Of a stretch of 53,222 nucleotides of DNA, positions 33,402 through 41,210 are shown in pieces. Below the pieces are notes generated by a model. That model saw only the letters and a list, made by a program, of their open reading frames with translations. It searched no databases and was not told where the DNA came from. Position 1 is the stretch's first letter, and every line of letters begins with the position of its first letter. The stretch comes from JBPCIX01 sp051005875 (GTDB lineage Bacteria > Actinomycetota > CADDZG01 > JAHWKV01). The stretch spans positions 1 to 53,222 of the forward strand of contig JBPCIX010000065.1 in assembly GCA_051005875.1 (NCBI GenBank), in the 5' to 3' direction. Made by a program: the position numbers and the translations under genes.

Positions 33402-33725
33402 TTACAACGAATCAATCTTGGCGGCCATTATGAAATCGTTTTCGGTCAGTCCGCCGGAAGAATGAGTCTTTAGAGACACGCCGAGCTTGCCCCACGAAAT
33501 CTCCAAATCGGGATGATGCCCTTCAGCTTCGGCCAGCAGGGCAACTTTGGTTGCGAACGCAAAAGGATCTCGAAAATTGTCAAATTTGAAGGATCGCTGC
33601 AGGTGATCCTCGCCGAGACGCCAGGCAGGATTCAACTCGCGGTACAACTCCTTGGCCTGATCGGCGTTCAATGGGAGGGTTCCCGCCTCGCACGCTTCGC
33701 AATGGCGACTGGAAAGTTCACTCAT
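33402..33725 (-). CDS. phhB: Pterin-4a-carbinolamine dehydratase
   Basis: A 107-aa DCoH-type protein: LNPAWRLGEDHLQRSFKF, the active-site EAEGHHPDLEISWGKLGVSLKTHSSGGLTENDF with its paired His. It recycles hydroxytetrahydropterin or moonlights; the pterin enzyme it serves is not in the window. It is last in the minus run after the ABC permease, whose 3' repeat array lies directly in front of its ATG and may supply its AAGGG ribosome site. Confidence 0.92.
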   Translation of the reverse strand: MSELSSRHCEACEAGTLPLNADQAKELYRELNPAWRLGEDHLQRSFKFDNFRDPFAFATKVALLAEAEGHHPDLEISWGKLGVSLKTHSSGGLTENDFIMAAKIDSL

Positions 33726-33733
33726 TAGTCAAT

Positions 33734-33801
33734 TATCCCTTACTCCTATCGCTTTACTTCTATCGCTTTACTTCTATCCCTTTACTTCTATCCCTTTACT
33801 T
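33734..33801 (-). repeat. 14-bp tandem array spanning the ABC permease stop codon (about 4.8 copies)
   Basis: On the minus strand AAGTAAAGGGATAG (some copies AAGCGATAG) is repeated four full times plus a decayed copy. The first copy encodes the end EVKG and the TAG of the permease. Each unit has TAA and TAG, and the 14-bp period puts them in all frames. The array fills the gap up to phhB. Confidence 0.95.
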
Positions 33802-34597
33802 CCTTCCGATTAACCAATACCAGGATGGTCAGGACCAATCCGGCAAGGTAGGTCACCGACCACAGCACGAGCCCGGGAGTGTTTTTTAGAAACAAGATGT
33901 CCATTTGGGGACCTTGGCCCAGGCCGCTGAATTGGTTTGAAACCAGCGGAGAAGTGAGTTGCTTCGGGGTAACGAGCCAGGCCACCCGCACAACTGCTGC
34001 AAGGCCGCCGTCGAGCTGGCCCGCATCAACCAACCTATAAAACAGACCGATCGCTCCAATGAATCGATCTATGAAGAAGGCGATTATCGCTGCAACTGCA
34101 GGGGCTGAGGCGACAATCGAAACCAGCGTTGTGATGGCAGCAAGAATAGTGAGGTTATAGGCCGTGACGGCCCAATGACCCCACAACACCGAATCTATGC
34201 CTTCACCGTTCACGAACCTGATCACCTGCATCTCGATTCCCATCACAAAGCAAAGGAACGCAACCACCAAAACGCTGGCGCCAAGACGCCCCAGTGCGTA
34301 CTGCCAGCGTGTGACCGGCCGAACCAGCACCTGCATCGCCTCTCCGTCGGCAAAAGGCCGCCCGATATTGCCCATCGAAACAGCGAGGGTCGCAATGAGC
34401 CCCAGCAGGCCCAGAAAGCCGGCCAATGCGAAGCTGCCTCCGGGGCCCAGGGTGGCTTTGCCCTGGTTGAGGATGAACGCAATCTGCGCCCCGGCGACCA
34501 GGGCGGAGACTCCGATGAATACGATTATGAGTTTCCGCCGAGCGTGCTCCCGGATCGATGCCGACGCTATCACCGCGATCACAGAGATTTGCCTCAC
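33788..34597 (-). CDS. ABC-2 type transporter permease
   Basis: A 269-aa integral membrane protein with about six helices, e.g. LALAGFLGLLGLIATLAVSMG and LGRLGASVLVVAFLCFVMGI, and the ABC-2 phrase PFADGEAMQVLVRPVTRWQYALGR. The start overlaps the ATPase stop (ATGA), so both form one exporter. It lies downstream of hemQ, but a heme-related substrate is only a guess. Its 3' end is repeated in tandem. Confidence 0.83.
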   Translation of the reverse strand: MRQISVIAVIASASIREHARRKLIIVFIGVSALVAGAQIAFILNQGKATLGPGGSFALAGFLGLLGLIATLAVSMGNIGRPFADGEAMQVLVRPVTRWQYALGRLGASVLVVAFLCFVMGIEMQVIRFVNGEGIDSVLWGHWAVTAYNLTILAAITTLVSIVASAPAVAAIIAFFIDRFIGAIGLFYRLVDAGQLDGGLAAVVRVAWLVTPKQLTSPLVSNQFSGLGQGPQMDILFLKNTPGLVLWSVTYLAGLVLTILVLVNRKEVKG

Positions 34598-35313
34598 TTG
34601 CCGGCCTTGGTGATCAGGTCTACAAACACCGATTCCAGGTCCTGGCCCTCGGGGACCAGCTCATCCACCGTTCCGACGGCAACCAGGGCGCCCTTATGAA
34701 TGATGGCGACTCGATCGCAGACGCGCTCAACTTCGGAAAGAAGGTGCGAGTTCAAAAGAACAGTAGCGCCTCTTTCCTTGAACTCAAGAAGCTGGTTTCT
34801 TGCCTCCCGGCGCCCAATCGGATCGAGATCGGCAGTCGGCTCATCGAGAATCAAAAGCTTAGGATCACCAAGATAAGCCTGAGCAAGCGCCAGCCTTCTC
34901 ACCATTCCTTTTGAGTAAGATCCAACGCGCTTGGGAGCATCGCCCAGTTCAGCCTGGGTGATGAGTGCGTCGATCTGGGTTGCGGCATCGGATTTAGACA
35001 GTCCGATCAGTCCGGCGTGAAGGGCCATCACTTCTTTGGCCGAAAGAAAATCTGCAAACCTAGGCGTTTCCGGCGCGAACCCTGTGTGCCGTCTTGACGC
35101 GGCCTCTCCCGCCGGCCGTCCGAAAGCTTCGATCGTCCCAGCTCCCGGCGTAAGCAGACCCAGAAGGCACTTCACAAATGTCGTTTTGCCGGCGCCGTTT
35201 GGGCCTAATAGGCCAAAAACCTCGCCTTCTTCAATGGTCAGGTCAATTCCATCGAGGGCTCGAACTCCCCTGCGGTACTGCTTGACCAAGCCCCGAGCGG
35301 CAACAGCCGCCAT
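34594..35313 (-). CDS. ABC transporter ATP-binding protein
   Basis: A 239-aa ATPase: Walker A GPNGAGKTT (36-44), a signature-like SYSKGMVRRL and Walker B LLILDEPTADLD. It pairs with the permease downstream. Its ATG at 35313 lies two bases from the large 15-bp array that separates it from hemQ, so any ribosome site must come from array sequence; none is obvious. Confidence 0.92.
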   Translation of the reverse strand: MAAVAARGLVKQYRRGVRALDGIDLTIEEGEVFGLLGPNGAGKTTFVKCLLGLLTPGAGTIEAFGRPAGEAASRRHTGFAPETPRFADFLSAKEVMALHAGLIGLSKSDAATQIDALITQAELGDAPKRVGSYSKGMVRRLALAQAYLGDPKLLILDEPTADLDPIGRREARNQLLEFKERGATVLLNSHLLSEVERVCDRVAIIHKGALVAVGTVDELVPEGQDLESVFVDLITKAGK

Positions 35314-35315
35314 CT

Positions 35316-35465
35316 AAGTCAGGCGCCAGTAAGTCAGGCGCCAGTAAGTCAGGCACCAGTAAGTCAGGCGCCAGTAAGTCAGGCACCAGTAAGTCAGGCG
35401 CCAGTAAGTCAGGCGCCAGTAAGTCGAGGGTCGGTAAGTCGAGTGTTGGTAAGTCGAGCGTCGGA
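35316..35465. repeat. 15-bp tandem array between hemQ and the ABC ATPase gene (10 copies)
   Basis: Seven copies of AAGTCAGGC(G/A)CCAGT (plus strand) followed by three of AAGTCGAG-type units, all 15 bp. On the minus strand the array starts 6 nt after the hemQ TAA and reaches the ABC ATPase start. Each typical unit holds the 6-bp palindrome GGCGCC or a variant and, in one minus frame, a TGA. Another minus frame is fully open and encodes LAPDL repeats. Confidence 0.97.
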
Positions 35466-35471
35466 TCGGCA

Positions 35472-36191
35472 TTACCGAGCGCCGTCCAGCTGATCGAGAA
35501 TCTTCTCCAAGGGCATGTTGACGCATGTGAAAATGGGGATATCGCGGGCCGTGTAGGCTGAGGATTCTGAGCCTCGTAACTCTTGAACCAGGTCGAGGAA
35601 CTCCCCCACCGATTCGCCTTCAAAGGCCACCACGAATTCCTGGTCGTCAATCCCGAACGAATAGCCGGTATGAATGGCGACGCCCGGAAACTTGTGGCCG
35701 ATTCCGAAGTGCTCCCCCATGATTCGGCGGCGGTCTTCAAAAGGAAGGCGGTACCAGGGCCGCAACTTGTCCATGGGATAAACAAACAGGTAAGAGCTTC
35801 CCTTCGGGCCGGCGGGCATATTCATTTCCTGGCCCTCGTGCTTGTGGCCTTTGAGGTACATAGATTTTTTGGTCATAGCCAGAAACGAATGGGCCGGGCT
35901 CAAATAGCGCCCGAGTGAGGATCCGTTGAGGGCAGCTTGGAACTGTTGAATGTGTTCAGGCTTGGCGGCGATCTCCCACATGCCGAGATCACAGTCGGCC
36001 CTCAGCCCCACCGTGGAATATGGATGAACTTCAAGGGGGGCGTTTTCGAGGACCTCGCAGAATTCCTTTTTGTGCAACGAGCGCTCCTCGTCGGGCAAGC
36101 GGCGCCACGCCGGATCTGCCTTGTAAAAGGCATAGCGCATGATCTTGCGATCATCTTCGGCAGCGACGTCGGTCTCGTGGCTATCTGGCAT
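35472..36191 (-). CDS. hemQ: Coproheme decarboxylase (HemQ/ChdC)
   Basis: About 239 aa, chlorite-dismutase-fold. It oxidatively decarboxylates coproheme to heme b, the last step of the coproporphyrin-dependent pathway. Family blocks: IMRYAFYKADPAWRRLP, the region of the catalytic Tyr TKKSMYLKGH, and VAIHTGYSFGIDDQEFVVAFE with the axial His. ATG 36191 follows an in-frame TTG at 36194. The gene is 72 bp after the 55-aa membrane protein gene. Confidence 0.93.
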   Translation of the reverse strand: MPDSHETDVAAEDDRKIMRYAFYKADPAWRRLPDEERSLHKKEFCEVLENAPLEVHPYSTVGLRADCDLGMWEIAAKPEHIQQFQAALNGSSLGRYLSPAHSFLAMTKKSMYLKGHKHEGQEMNMPAGPKGSSYLFVYPMDKLRPWYRLPFEDRRRIMGEHFGIGHKFPGVAIHTGYSFGIDDQEFVVAFEGESVGEFLDLVQELRGSESSAYTARDIPIFTCVNMPLEKILDQLDGAR

Positions 36192-36263
36192 CAACCAGAT
36201 CCTAGCGCGACTTTCCCGTAAAACGACCTATGCGATACCACGAGGCCCGTAAATCTCGAAAAT

Positions 36264-36431
36264 TTACAAAGCGACGTGCAGGTCCACTCCGAAGAGAATC
36301 AGCGGCCAAAGAAGGATTGCCAGAATTGCCGAGACCAGCGAGCCAATATCGCTAATCCCGAGGTAGCCGTGGCTATTGGCGACCACAAGTCCGATGATGA
36401 TGTAAATAATTCCGCCGATGCTTCTGAACAA
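36264..36431 (-). CDS. 55-aa two-helix membrane protein between hemL and hemQ
   Basis: A short gene with TTG start at 36431 preceded by an excellent AGGAGG ribosome site. It encodes 55 residues: a first helix (IGGIIYIIIGLVVA), a short loop with HGYLG, and a second helix (LVSAILAILLWPLILFGVD). It ends at TAA 36264. It is too short for standard gene callers. Its position in the heme run suggests co-expression; function unknown. Confidence 0.72.
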   Translation of the reverse strand: MFRSIGGIIYIIIGLVVANSHGYLGISDIGSLVSAILAILLWPLILFGVDLHVAL

Positions 36432-36502
36432 GTTTCCTCCTCGCTAGCTTGGTCAAAATATTCTACCCCCTACAACCTATCGGCCGAAAGCCGTGTCCCG
36501 TT

Positions 36503-37807
36503 TCAGCGGATCTTGTCGAATGCAGCCCCGGCGGCTCGAATCACCTGGTCGATGTCGGACGGGGTGTGGGCCGCCGATATGAACGAAGCCTCGAACTGAG
36601 AGGGAGGCCAATAGACGCCCTGATTGAGGAGAGCGTGAAAAAACAGGGCGAATTTATCCGTATCGCTAGACTTCGCCGTTTCTAGGTCAACCACCTTTGT
36701 GAGCGTGAAAAATACCGTCAAGGCAGATCCGACCCGATGAATCCTTACGTCGATTCCCGCCCGCTTGGCCTCCGCTTTTAGGCCCGACTCAAGCTGATAG
36801 CCAAGTTGTTCCAGCTGCCGGTAAGCGGCAAGTCCGGAGCCCGGATCCTGCCCATCCGCCTTCAAGAGTCCGAGTGTCGCCGAGCCAGCGGCCATGCACA
36901 CCGGATTGCCCGACAGCGTTCCGGCCTGGTAAACCGGCCCAAGGGGCGCCACAAGTTCCATGAACCTAGCCTTGCCTCCGTAGGCGCCCACGGGCAGGCC
37001 GCCGCCGATGACCTTTCCAAGGATAGTCAGATCCGGCTCGATTCCAAAAAGCCCTTGTGCTCCGCCGTAACTCAACCTGAAGCCGGTGATGACCTCGTCA
37101 AAAATCAGCAGGGCGCCGGCCTCGTTGCATAGCTGTCTGAGCGCCTGCAAAAATCCGGGAGCGGGGGGTACCACGCCCATGTTCGCGGCGACCGGCTCGA
37201 CGATGACCGCAGCCAGCTCCCGGCCAAATTTCTGGAAAGCCTCCTGCGTTTCGCCCAGCGAATTGAAGGTACACACCACTGTGTCCAATCGAGCGCCGTC
37301 GGTGACCCCGGGCGAATCAGGTAATCCAAGAGTGGCCGGACCCGAACCCGCCGAAACCAGCAGGCAATCGGCGTGTCCGTGGTAGCAGCCTGCGAACTTG
37401 AGAATCTTGCTTCGACCGGTGGCGGCGCGAGCCAGTCTGATCGCACTCATCGACGCTTCGGTCCCCGAGGAAACAAACCGGACCTGCTCGATGGAGGCAA
37501 CGGCATCGACGATGAGTTCTGCAAGATCAAGTTCCACCTCGATCGGCGTCCCGAACGACGTTCCTTTCGCGGCAGCCGTCTCGATTGCCTTGACCACTAC
37601 GGGATGGGCGTGGCCCAGAATCAGCGGACCCCAGGACCCAGCCATGTCTATGAAGGTGCGGCCGTCTACGTCTGTAAGTGCCGCCCCTTTTCCCGAGGCC
37701 ATGAAAATCGGGGAACCACCGACGGCCTTGAACGCGCGAACCGGCGAAGATACGCCGCCGGGCAAGACCTTTTGCGCCCTGGCAAAAAGGCGATCAGATT
37801 CGGTCAA
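36503..37807 (-). CDS. hemL: Glutamate-1-semialdehyde 2,1-aminomutase
   Basis: A 434-aa PLP enzyme converting glutamate-1-semialdehyde to 5-aminolevulinate. Blocks: LPGGVSSPVRAFKAVGG, the SSGTEASMSAIRLARAATGR segment, DEVITGFR and the PLP lysine in TILGKVIGGGLPVGAYGG. Length is normal. It follows hemB by 26 bp. Confidence 0.96.
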   Translation of the reverse strand: MTESDRLFARAQKVLPGGVSSPVRAFKAVGGSPIFMASGKGAALTDVDGRTFIDMAGSWGPLILGHAHPVVVKAIETAAAKGTSFGTPIEVELDLAELIVDAVASIEQVRFVSSGTEASMSAIRLARAATGRSKILKFAGCYHGHADCLLVSAGSGPATLGLPDSPGVTDGARLDTVVCTFNSLGETQEAFQKFGRELAAVIVEPVAANMGVVPPAPGFLQALRQLCNEAGALLIFDEVITGFRLSYGGAQGLFGIEPDLTILGKVIGGGLPVGAYGGKARFMELVAPLGPVYQAGTLSGNPVCMAAGSATLGLLKADGQDPGSGLAAYRQLEQLGYQLESGLKAEAKRAGIDVRIHRVGSALTVFFTLTKVVDLETAKSSDTDKFALFFHALLNQGVYWPPSQFEASFISAAHTPSDIDQVIRAAGAAFDKIR

Positions 37808-37833
37808 ATTATCGTCAGACGAAACGGGGGTCT

Positions 37834-38808
37834 TTACCGAGGGTCCTGAAGCCAGCGAGCAGCGTCAAGCGCGTGGTAGGTGATTACAAAATCCGCGCCG
37901 GCCCTGATAATCGAGGTTAAGTTTTCGAGGGTCGCAGCCTTCTCGTCGAGCCATCCGGCCTCCGCGCCGGCCTTCACCATGGAGTATTCGCCACTGACGT
38001 TGTAAGCGCTGATCGGAACGTCGAATCGCCGGGCGGCCTCACTGATCACATCCAGGTAGCCGAGCGCCGGCTTTACCATCACGATGTCCGCTCCCTCCGC
38101 CAGGTCCCGCTCAATGCAAGCCAGAGCTTGGTTGCGGTCTGCCGGATCAATCTGGTAACCCTTTCGGTTTCCGAACGACGGAGCGCAGCCTGCGACGTCC
38201 CGAAAAGGTCCATACATAGCCGAGGCAAACTTGGCCGAATAACTCATGATTCCCGCGCCCTGGTGGCCAGCCGCGTCGAGGGCCCTTCGGATAGCCCCAA
38301 CCCGTCCATCCATCATGTCCGAAGGGGCCACAAAGTCAGCACCGGCGGCGGCTTGCGAAACCGCGACCAAGGCCAGCGCGTCCAGCGTGAGATCGTTAGA
38401 AACCTCGCCGCCCGCGACGATGCCGCAATGTCCTTCGGTGGTATATCCGCAAAGACATGTATCGGCAAAGACGACGAGGTCAGGGGCCGCATTCTTAGCA
38501 ACCGTCAAGGCCCGCTGCACCGGCCCATCCGCCGCGGCGGCCCGGCTTCCCGTAGCGTCCTTGTGATCGGTCACGCCAAACAGGAGCAATCCCGGAATCC
38601 CCAGCGATTCGGCCTCTTTAGCGATTGTTCCAATACCCTCAGCAGGCCAGTGAAAATGCCCCGGCAATGCGGAAAGCGGCACCTCCTGCTTGAGATCGTC
38701 AGAAACAAATACCGGAAGCACAAACCGAGAAGGGTCAAGCCTGGTCTCGGCCACCAAAGCTCGAATGCCGGGCCCAGAACGCAGCCGCCTAAACCGTCTG
38801 GAATCCAT
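37834..38808 (-). CDS. hemB: Porphobilinogen synthase
   Basis: A 324-aa aldolase-type enzyme joining two aminolevulinates. The zinc cysteines are present in DTCLCGYTTEGHCG, so it is the Zn-dependent type. Active-site lysines lie in YSAKFASAMYGPFRD and MVKPALGYLDVI. It lies between the toxin/antitoxin pair and hemL. Confidence 0.96.
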   Translation of the reverse strand: MDSRRFRRLRSGPGIRALVAETRLDPSRFVLPVFVSDDLKQEVPLSALPGHFHWPAEGIGTIAKEAESLGIPGLLLFGVTDHKDATGSRAAAADGPVQRALTVAKNAAPDLVVFADTCLCGYTTEGHCGIVAGGEVSNDLTLDALALVAVSQAAAGADFVAPSDMMDGRVGAIRRALDAAGHQGAGIMSYSAKFASAMYGPFRDVAGCAPSFGNRKGYQIDPADRNQALACIERDLAEGADIVMVKPALGYLDVISEAARRFDVPISAYNVSGEYSMVKAGAEAGWLDEKAATLENLTSIIRAGADFVITYHALDAARWLQDPR

Positions 38809-38901
38809 CTACCAAGAATACTCGCCTACTAGGTCTCGGTGGCGAGACACATTTGCGCCTTGGCCGACCTCTCCAGAATGCGAATTTCGATTAGTCCCGA
38901 G

Positions 38902-39249
38902 CTAAAGGTCGAGGTGGAGTCTGAGTGCGTCGTCGACGGTTTGCATAACCGACGCGGGCAGCCGTCCTAGGACTTGGCCGAGTCGCTCGACAGAGACGGA
39001 TCTGACCTGCTCTGCCTGCGCTTTGGACTCAACCTGCAGTCCCGCCAGTTTCGCCGGCAAAAGCACCTGAAATGGAAAGATTCGAGCCACGTTGCTGGTG
39101 ACCGGGACCACAGTCACCACTCCCCGACCCATGCGGGCAGCCACTGCGTTGGCGCGGTCATTGCTCACCACGACCGCCGGGCGCCTTTTGCCAGCTTCGC
39201 TGCCGCGAACCGGCTCGAAATCCACAAGACGGACTTCACCTCGCAGCAT
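38902..39249 (-). CDS. MazF/PemK-family toxin (endoribonuclease-type)
   Basis: About 115 aa, SH3-like MazF fold: LRGEVRLVDFEPVRGSEAGKRRPAVVVSND, VTVVPVTSNVAR and the closing VSVERLGQVLGRLPASVMQ. The ATG at 39249 shares its A with the antitoxin TGA (TGATG). It presumably cleaves mRNA when free of the antitoxin. It sits inside the heme cluster between hemD and hemB on the same strand. Confidence 0.88.
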   Translation of the reverse strand: MLRGEVRLVDFEPVRGSEAGKRRPAVVVSNDRANAVAARMGRGVVTVVPVTSNVARIFPFQVLLPAKLAGLQVESKAQAEQVRSVSVERLGQVLGRLPASVMQTVDDALRLHLDL

Positions 39250-39473
39250 CAAGGCAGACCGTCGTTGGTGACGCCTTCCCAAGCCTCGCGATCACCCGAG
39301 GAATCCCAGTCACGCCAGGCAGCCGCGTATTGCTCTTCGAGGTCAGAGTGCCGAAGAAGCCGAATGGCCTGCTGAAGAGCGGCGGAGCGGGACCGCAACC
39401 CCAACTTGCGAGCATGCTCGTCAAGCAGGTTAACGTCTTCCTCAGAAATGCTTACGCTCAATTTCACAAGCAT
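39249..39473 (-). CDS. Ribbon-helix-helix antitoxin (MazE-like)
   Basis: A 74-aa protein with an N-terminal RHH DNA-binding fold (KLSVSISEEDVNLLDEHARKLG, then RSAALQQAIRLL) and an acidic C-terminal tail that should bind the toxin. ATG 39473 lies two bases from a perfect 16-bp palindrome, the probable autoregulatory operator. Confidence 0.86.
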   Translation of the reverse strand: MLVKLSVSISEEDVNLLDEHARKLGLRSRSAALQQAIRLLRHSDLEEQYAAAWRDWDSSGDREAWEGVTNDGLP

Positions 39474-39474
39474 A

Positions 39475-39490
39475 TACTACCAGGGTAGTA
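39475..39490. promoter_or_regulatory. Operator-like palindrome of the toxin/antitoxin pair
   Basis: TACTACC-AG-GGTAGTA is a perfect inverted repeat touching the antitoxin start; further TAGTA/TACTA half-sites follow to about 39505. RHH antitoxins bind such sites. Its position over the ribosome-binding area suggests a very short or absent leader. Confidence 0.65.
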
Positions 39491-39510
39491 GGATTTATGC
39501 TACTAGATAA

Positions 39511-40269
39511 TCATTGCGGCTGCCAGCCGTAGTTGGCCATTGCGTGTAGAACGCCCTTTATGGTGTGCTGCCGTGCCTCAGAGCTGACAGCCATTCCATA
39601 CTCCTCGCATGCTTTCGTGGTGGCCGGGCCTATGCTGAAAATGGCCACCTTCTGCGGAAGGGACTGTCCAGCGGCCTCGGCGAAGCTGCCTACTATCGAG
39701 GCGCTTGTCAGAGCCACTGCGTCGACATTTTGGGCCGCTGCTCTTAGGGCCTCGGCACTCCCCCGCTCAGTCCTGTAGGCATCCACTCTTTCCACATTAA
39801 AGCCACGAGCCTTAAGGAGGTCTTCTAGGTCGGAGGTGGCTATGTCCGCCCTCACAAGGCACACCGCGCGGCCCCCCGGCTCGTACGACATAGGGAACTC
39901 CTCGGCCATGGACGCTGTTGTGTAGGAAGCCGGGAACCACTCAACCTGCGCTCCTTGTTCTTGCAGAGCCCGCTTGGTGGCGGGGCCGATCGCGGCGACC
40001 TTTCCGGGAAGGTCGTTGCTCGAATAACCCTTTTCCAGCAGCCGCTTCATGAAATACTGCACCCCGTTCACGCTCGTAAACGCGATCCAATCGAAGTGCT
40101 CCATACGCGACAACGCATCATCAATTTGATCCCAACTCGCCGGCGGAAGGATTCGGATCGCAGGGACTACCACCGGCTCTGCCCCCAACTCCGCAAGACC
40201 AGCCGCCAAGTCTTCCGCCTGGCCCTCGGGCCTAAGGACCAGCACCCGCCGTCCTTCCAAGGGCCTCAC
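39511..40269 (-). CDS. hemD: Uroporphyrinogen-III synthase
   Basis: A 252-aa two-lobed HemD: RVLVLRPEGQAEDLAAGLAELGAEPVVVPAIRI, DWIAFTSVNGVQYF, KVAAIGPATKRALQEQG and VDAVALTSASIV. It cyclises hydroxymethylbilane. The GTG start at 40269 is the second copy of a 14-bp duplication whose first copy overlaps the hemC stop. Confidence 0.92.
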   Translation of the reverse strand: MRPLEGRRVLVLRPEGQAEDLAAGLAELGAEPVVVPAIRILPPASWDQIDDALSRMEHFDWIAFTSVNGVQYFMKRLLEKGYSSNDLPGKVAAIGPATKRALQEQGAQVEWFPASYTTASMAEEFPMSYEPGGRAVCLVRADIATSDLEDLLKARGFNVERVDAYRTERGSAEALRAAAQNVDAVALTSASIVGSFAEAAGQSLPQKVAIFSIGPATTKACEEYGMAVSSEARQHTIKGVLHAMANYGWQPQ

Positions 40270-40284
40270 GCCAAGGGCCTCACG
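40257..40284 (-). repeat. 14-bp duplication at the hemC stop / hemD start
   Basis: On the minus strand CGTGAGGCCCTTGG occurs twice in a row. The first copy holds the hemC TGA inside GTGA; the second holds the hemD GTG. From the first GTG a ribosome would meet a TGA after five codons. The simplest history is a four-base GTGA overlap separated by a tandem duplication. Confidence 0.95.
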
Positions 40285-41176
40285 GGCGGTACTCGAGGAT
40301 CTCGCGGGCGCCGCTCAGGATCAGACTCCTCGCGACTCTTTTAGCCAAAGGCAGATAGCGCCCGGGATCATCCTCGGCGGATTCTCGAATCTGTACCTTT
40401 CCGTCGGCTGAGGTGACGGCCGCGTCCAGCACCAAGCGGTCGCCGCCTAAATCCCGGGCCTCAACGCGACCCCATGCCGCGACCGGAAGCAGGCAACCAC
40501 CGCCCAGATCGCTCAAAACCCGGCGCTCGGCGGCCACGGAGCTGTGAGTCGATGGATCATGGAGGCGGCCGACAAGGGCTGCCAGGTCGCCGTCTTGCTC
40601 GCGGACCTCGATGGCAAGTGCGCCCTGGCCCGGCGCGGGCAGAACAACACCCGGATCGAGAATTTCATCAGCCGGGAGGCCCAGGCGTATCAGGCCCGCC
40701 GCCGCCAGCATCACCGCGTCGAACTCGCCTGCGGCGACTTTTTCGACTCGGGTCGGGACATTTCCGTGAATGGGCAGTACATCCAGGTCGGGCCGGAGCC
40801 TTCGAAGTTGAGCCGTACGACGGGGGCTGGAAGTGCCCACCCTGGCCCCCGCACCGAGCGTTAGCAGAGTCGCCCCGACCAGGGCCTCACTTGGATCCTC
40901 CCGGGCAGGAATAGCAGCAATGATGAGGCCTTTCACCGGTTCGGTGGGCATGTCTTTCAACGAGTGCACCGCCAGATCAACTTCGCCCGATAGCAAGGCT
41001 CGCTGGATTTCCTTGACGAAGATGCCATCTCCGAGTGCCGGGGAGTTTGGCTCCCGTTCCCTGTCGCCGCTTGTCCTTATTTGAACAAGCTCAAACATTT
41101 GAACAAGCTCAAACGCTGGTCCCCCGGCCAATTCTAAAAGGCGCCAAGCCACCCAACTGCTTTGGGCCAGAGCCAA
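40280..41176 (-). CDS. hemC: Hydroxymethylbilane synthase (start not resolved)
   Basis: Porphobilinogen deaminase: DLAVHSLKDMPTE with the catalytic Asp, GTSSPRRTAQLRRLRPDL, LPAPGQGALAIE and the cofactor cysteine in LGGGCLLP. The only start codon in frame is TTG 41176 (298 aa). The DNA upstream, after the hemA stop, reads NTYKLGTRGSALA, which is the conserved N-terminus with the substrate-binding Arg. No ATG, GTG, TTG, CTG or ATN codon lies between that segment and the upstream in-frame stop. An in-frame 18-bp duplication adds FELVQM before FELVQI. Confidence 0.88.
   Translation of the reverse strand: MALAQSSWVAWRLLELAGGPAFELVQMFELVQIRTSGDREREPNSPALGDGIFVKEIQRALLSGEVDLAVHSLKDMPTEPVKGLIIAAIPAREDPSEALVGATLLTLGAGARVGTSSPRRTAQLRRLRPDLDVLPIHGNVPTRVEKVAAGEFDAVMLAAAGLIRLGLPADEILDPGVVLPAPGQGALAIEVREQDGDLAALVGRLHDPSTHSSVAAERRVLSDLGGGCLLPVAAWGRVEARDLGGDRLVLDAAVTSADGKVQIRESAEDDPGRYLPLAKRVARSLILSGAREILEYRP
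41081..41116. repeat. 18-bp in-frame duplication in hemC (2 copies)
   Basis: TTGAACAAGCTCAAAC plus two bases is repeated once. On the minus strand it encodes FELVQM then FELVQI, inserting six residues just before the IRTSGD segment of hydroxymethylbilane synthase. Confidence 0.93.
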
Positions 41177-41210
41177 GGCGCTGCCCCGCGTGCCGAGCTT
41201 GTAAGTGTTT

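Noticed and set aside
35243..35785. Minus-strand frame with LAPDL pentapeptide repeats across the 15-bp array
   Set aside because: It starts inside hemQ in another frame and is a by-product of the 15-bp period; no independent coding evidence.
38902..39473. Mobile element carrying the toxin/antitoxin pair
   Set aside because: No transposase, terminal inverted repeats or target duplications flank it.
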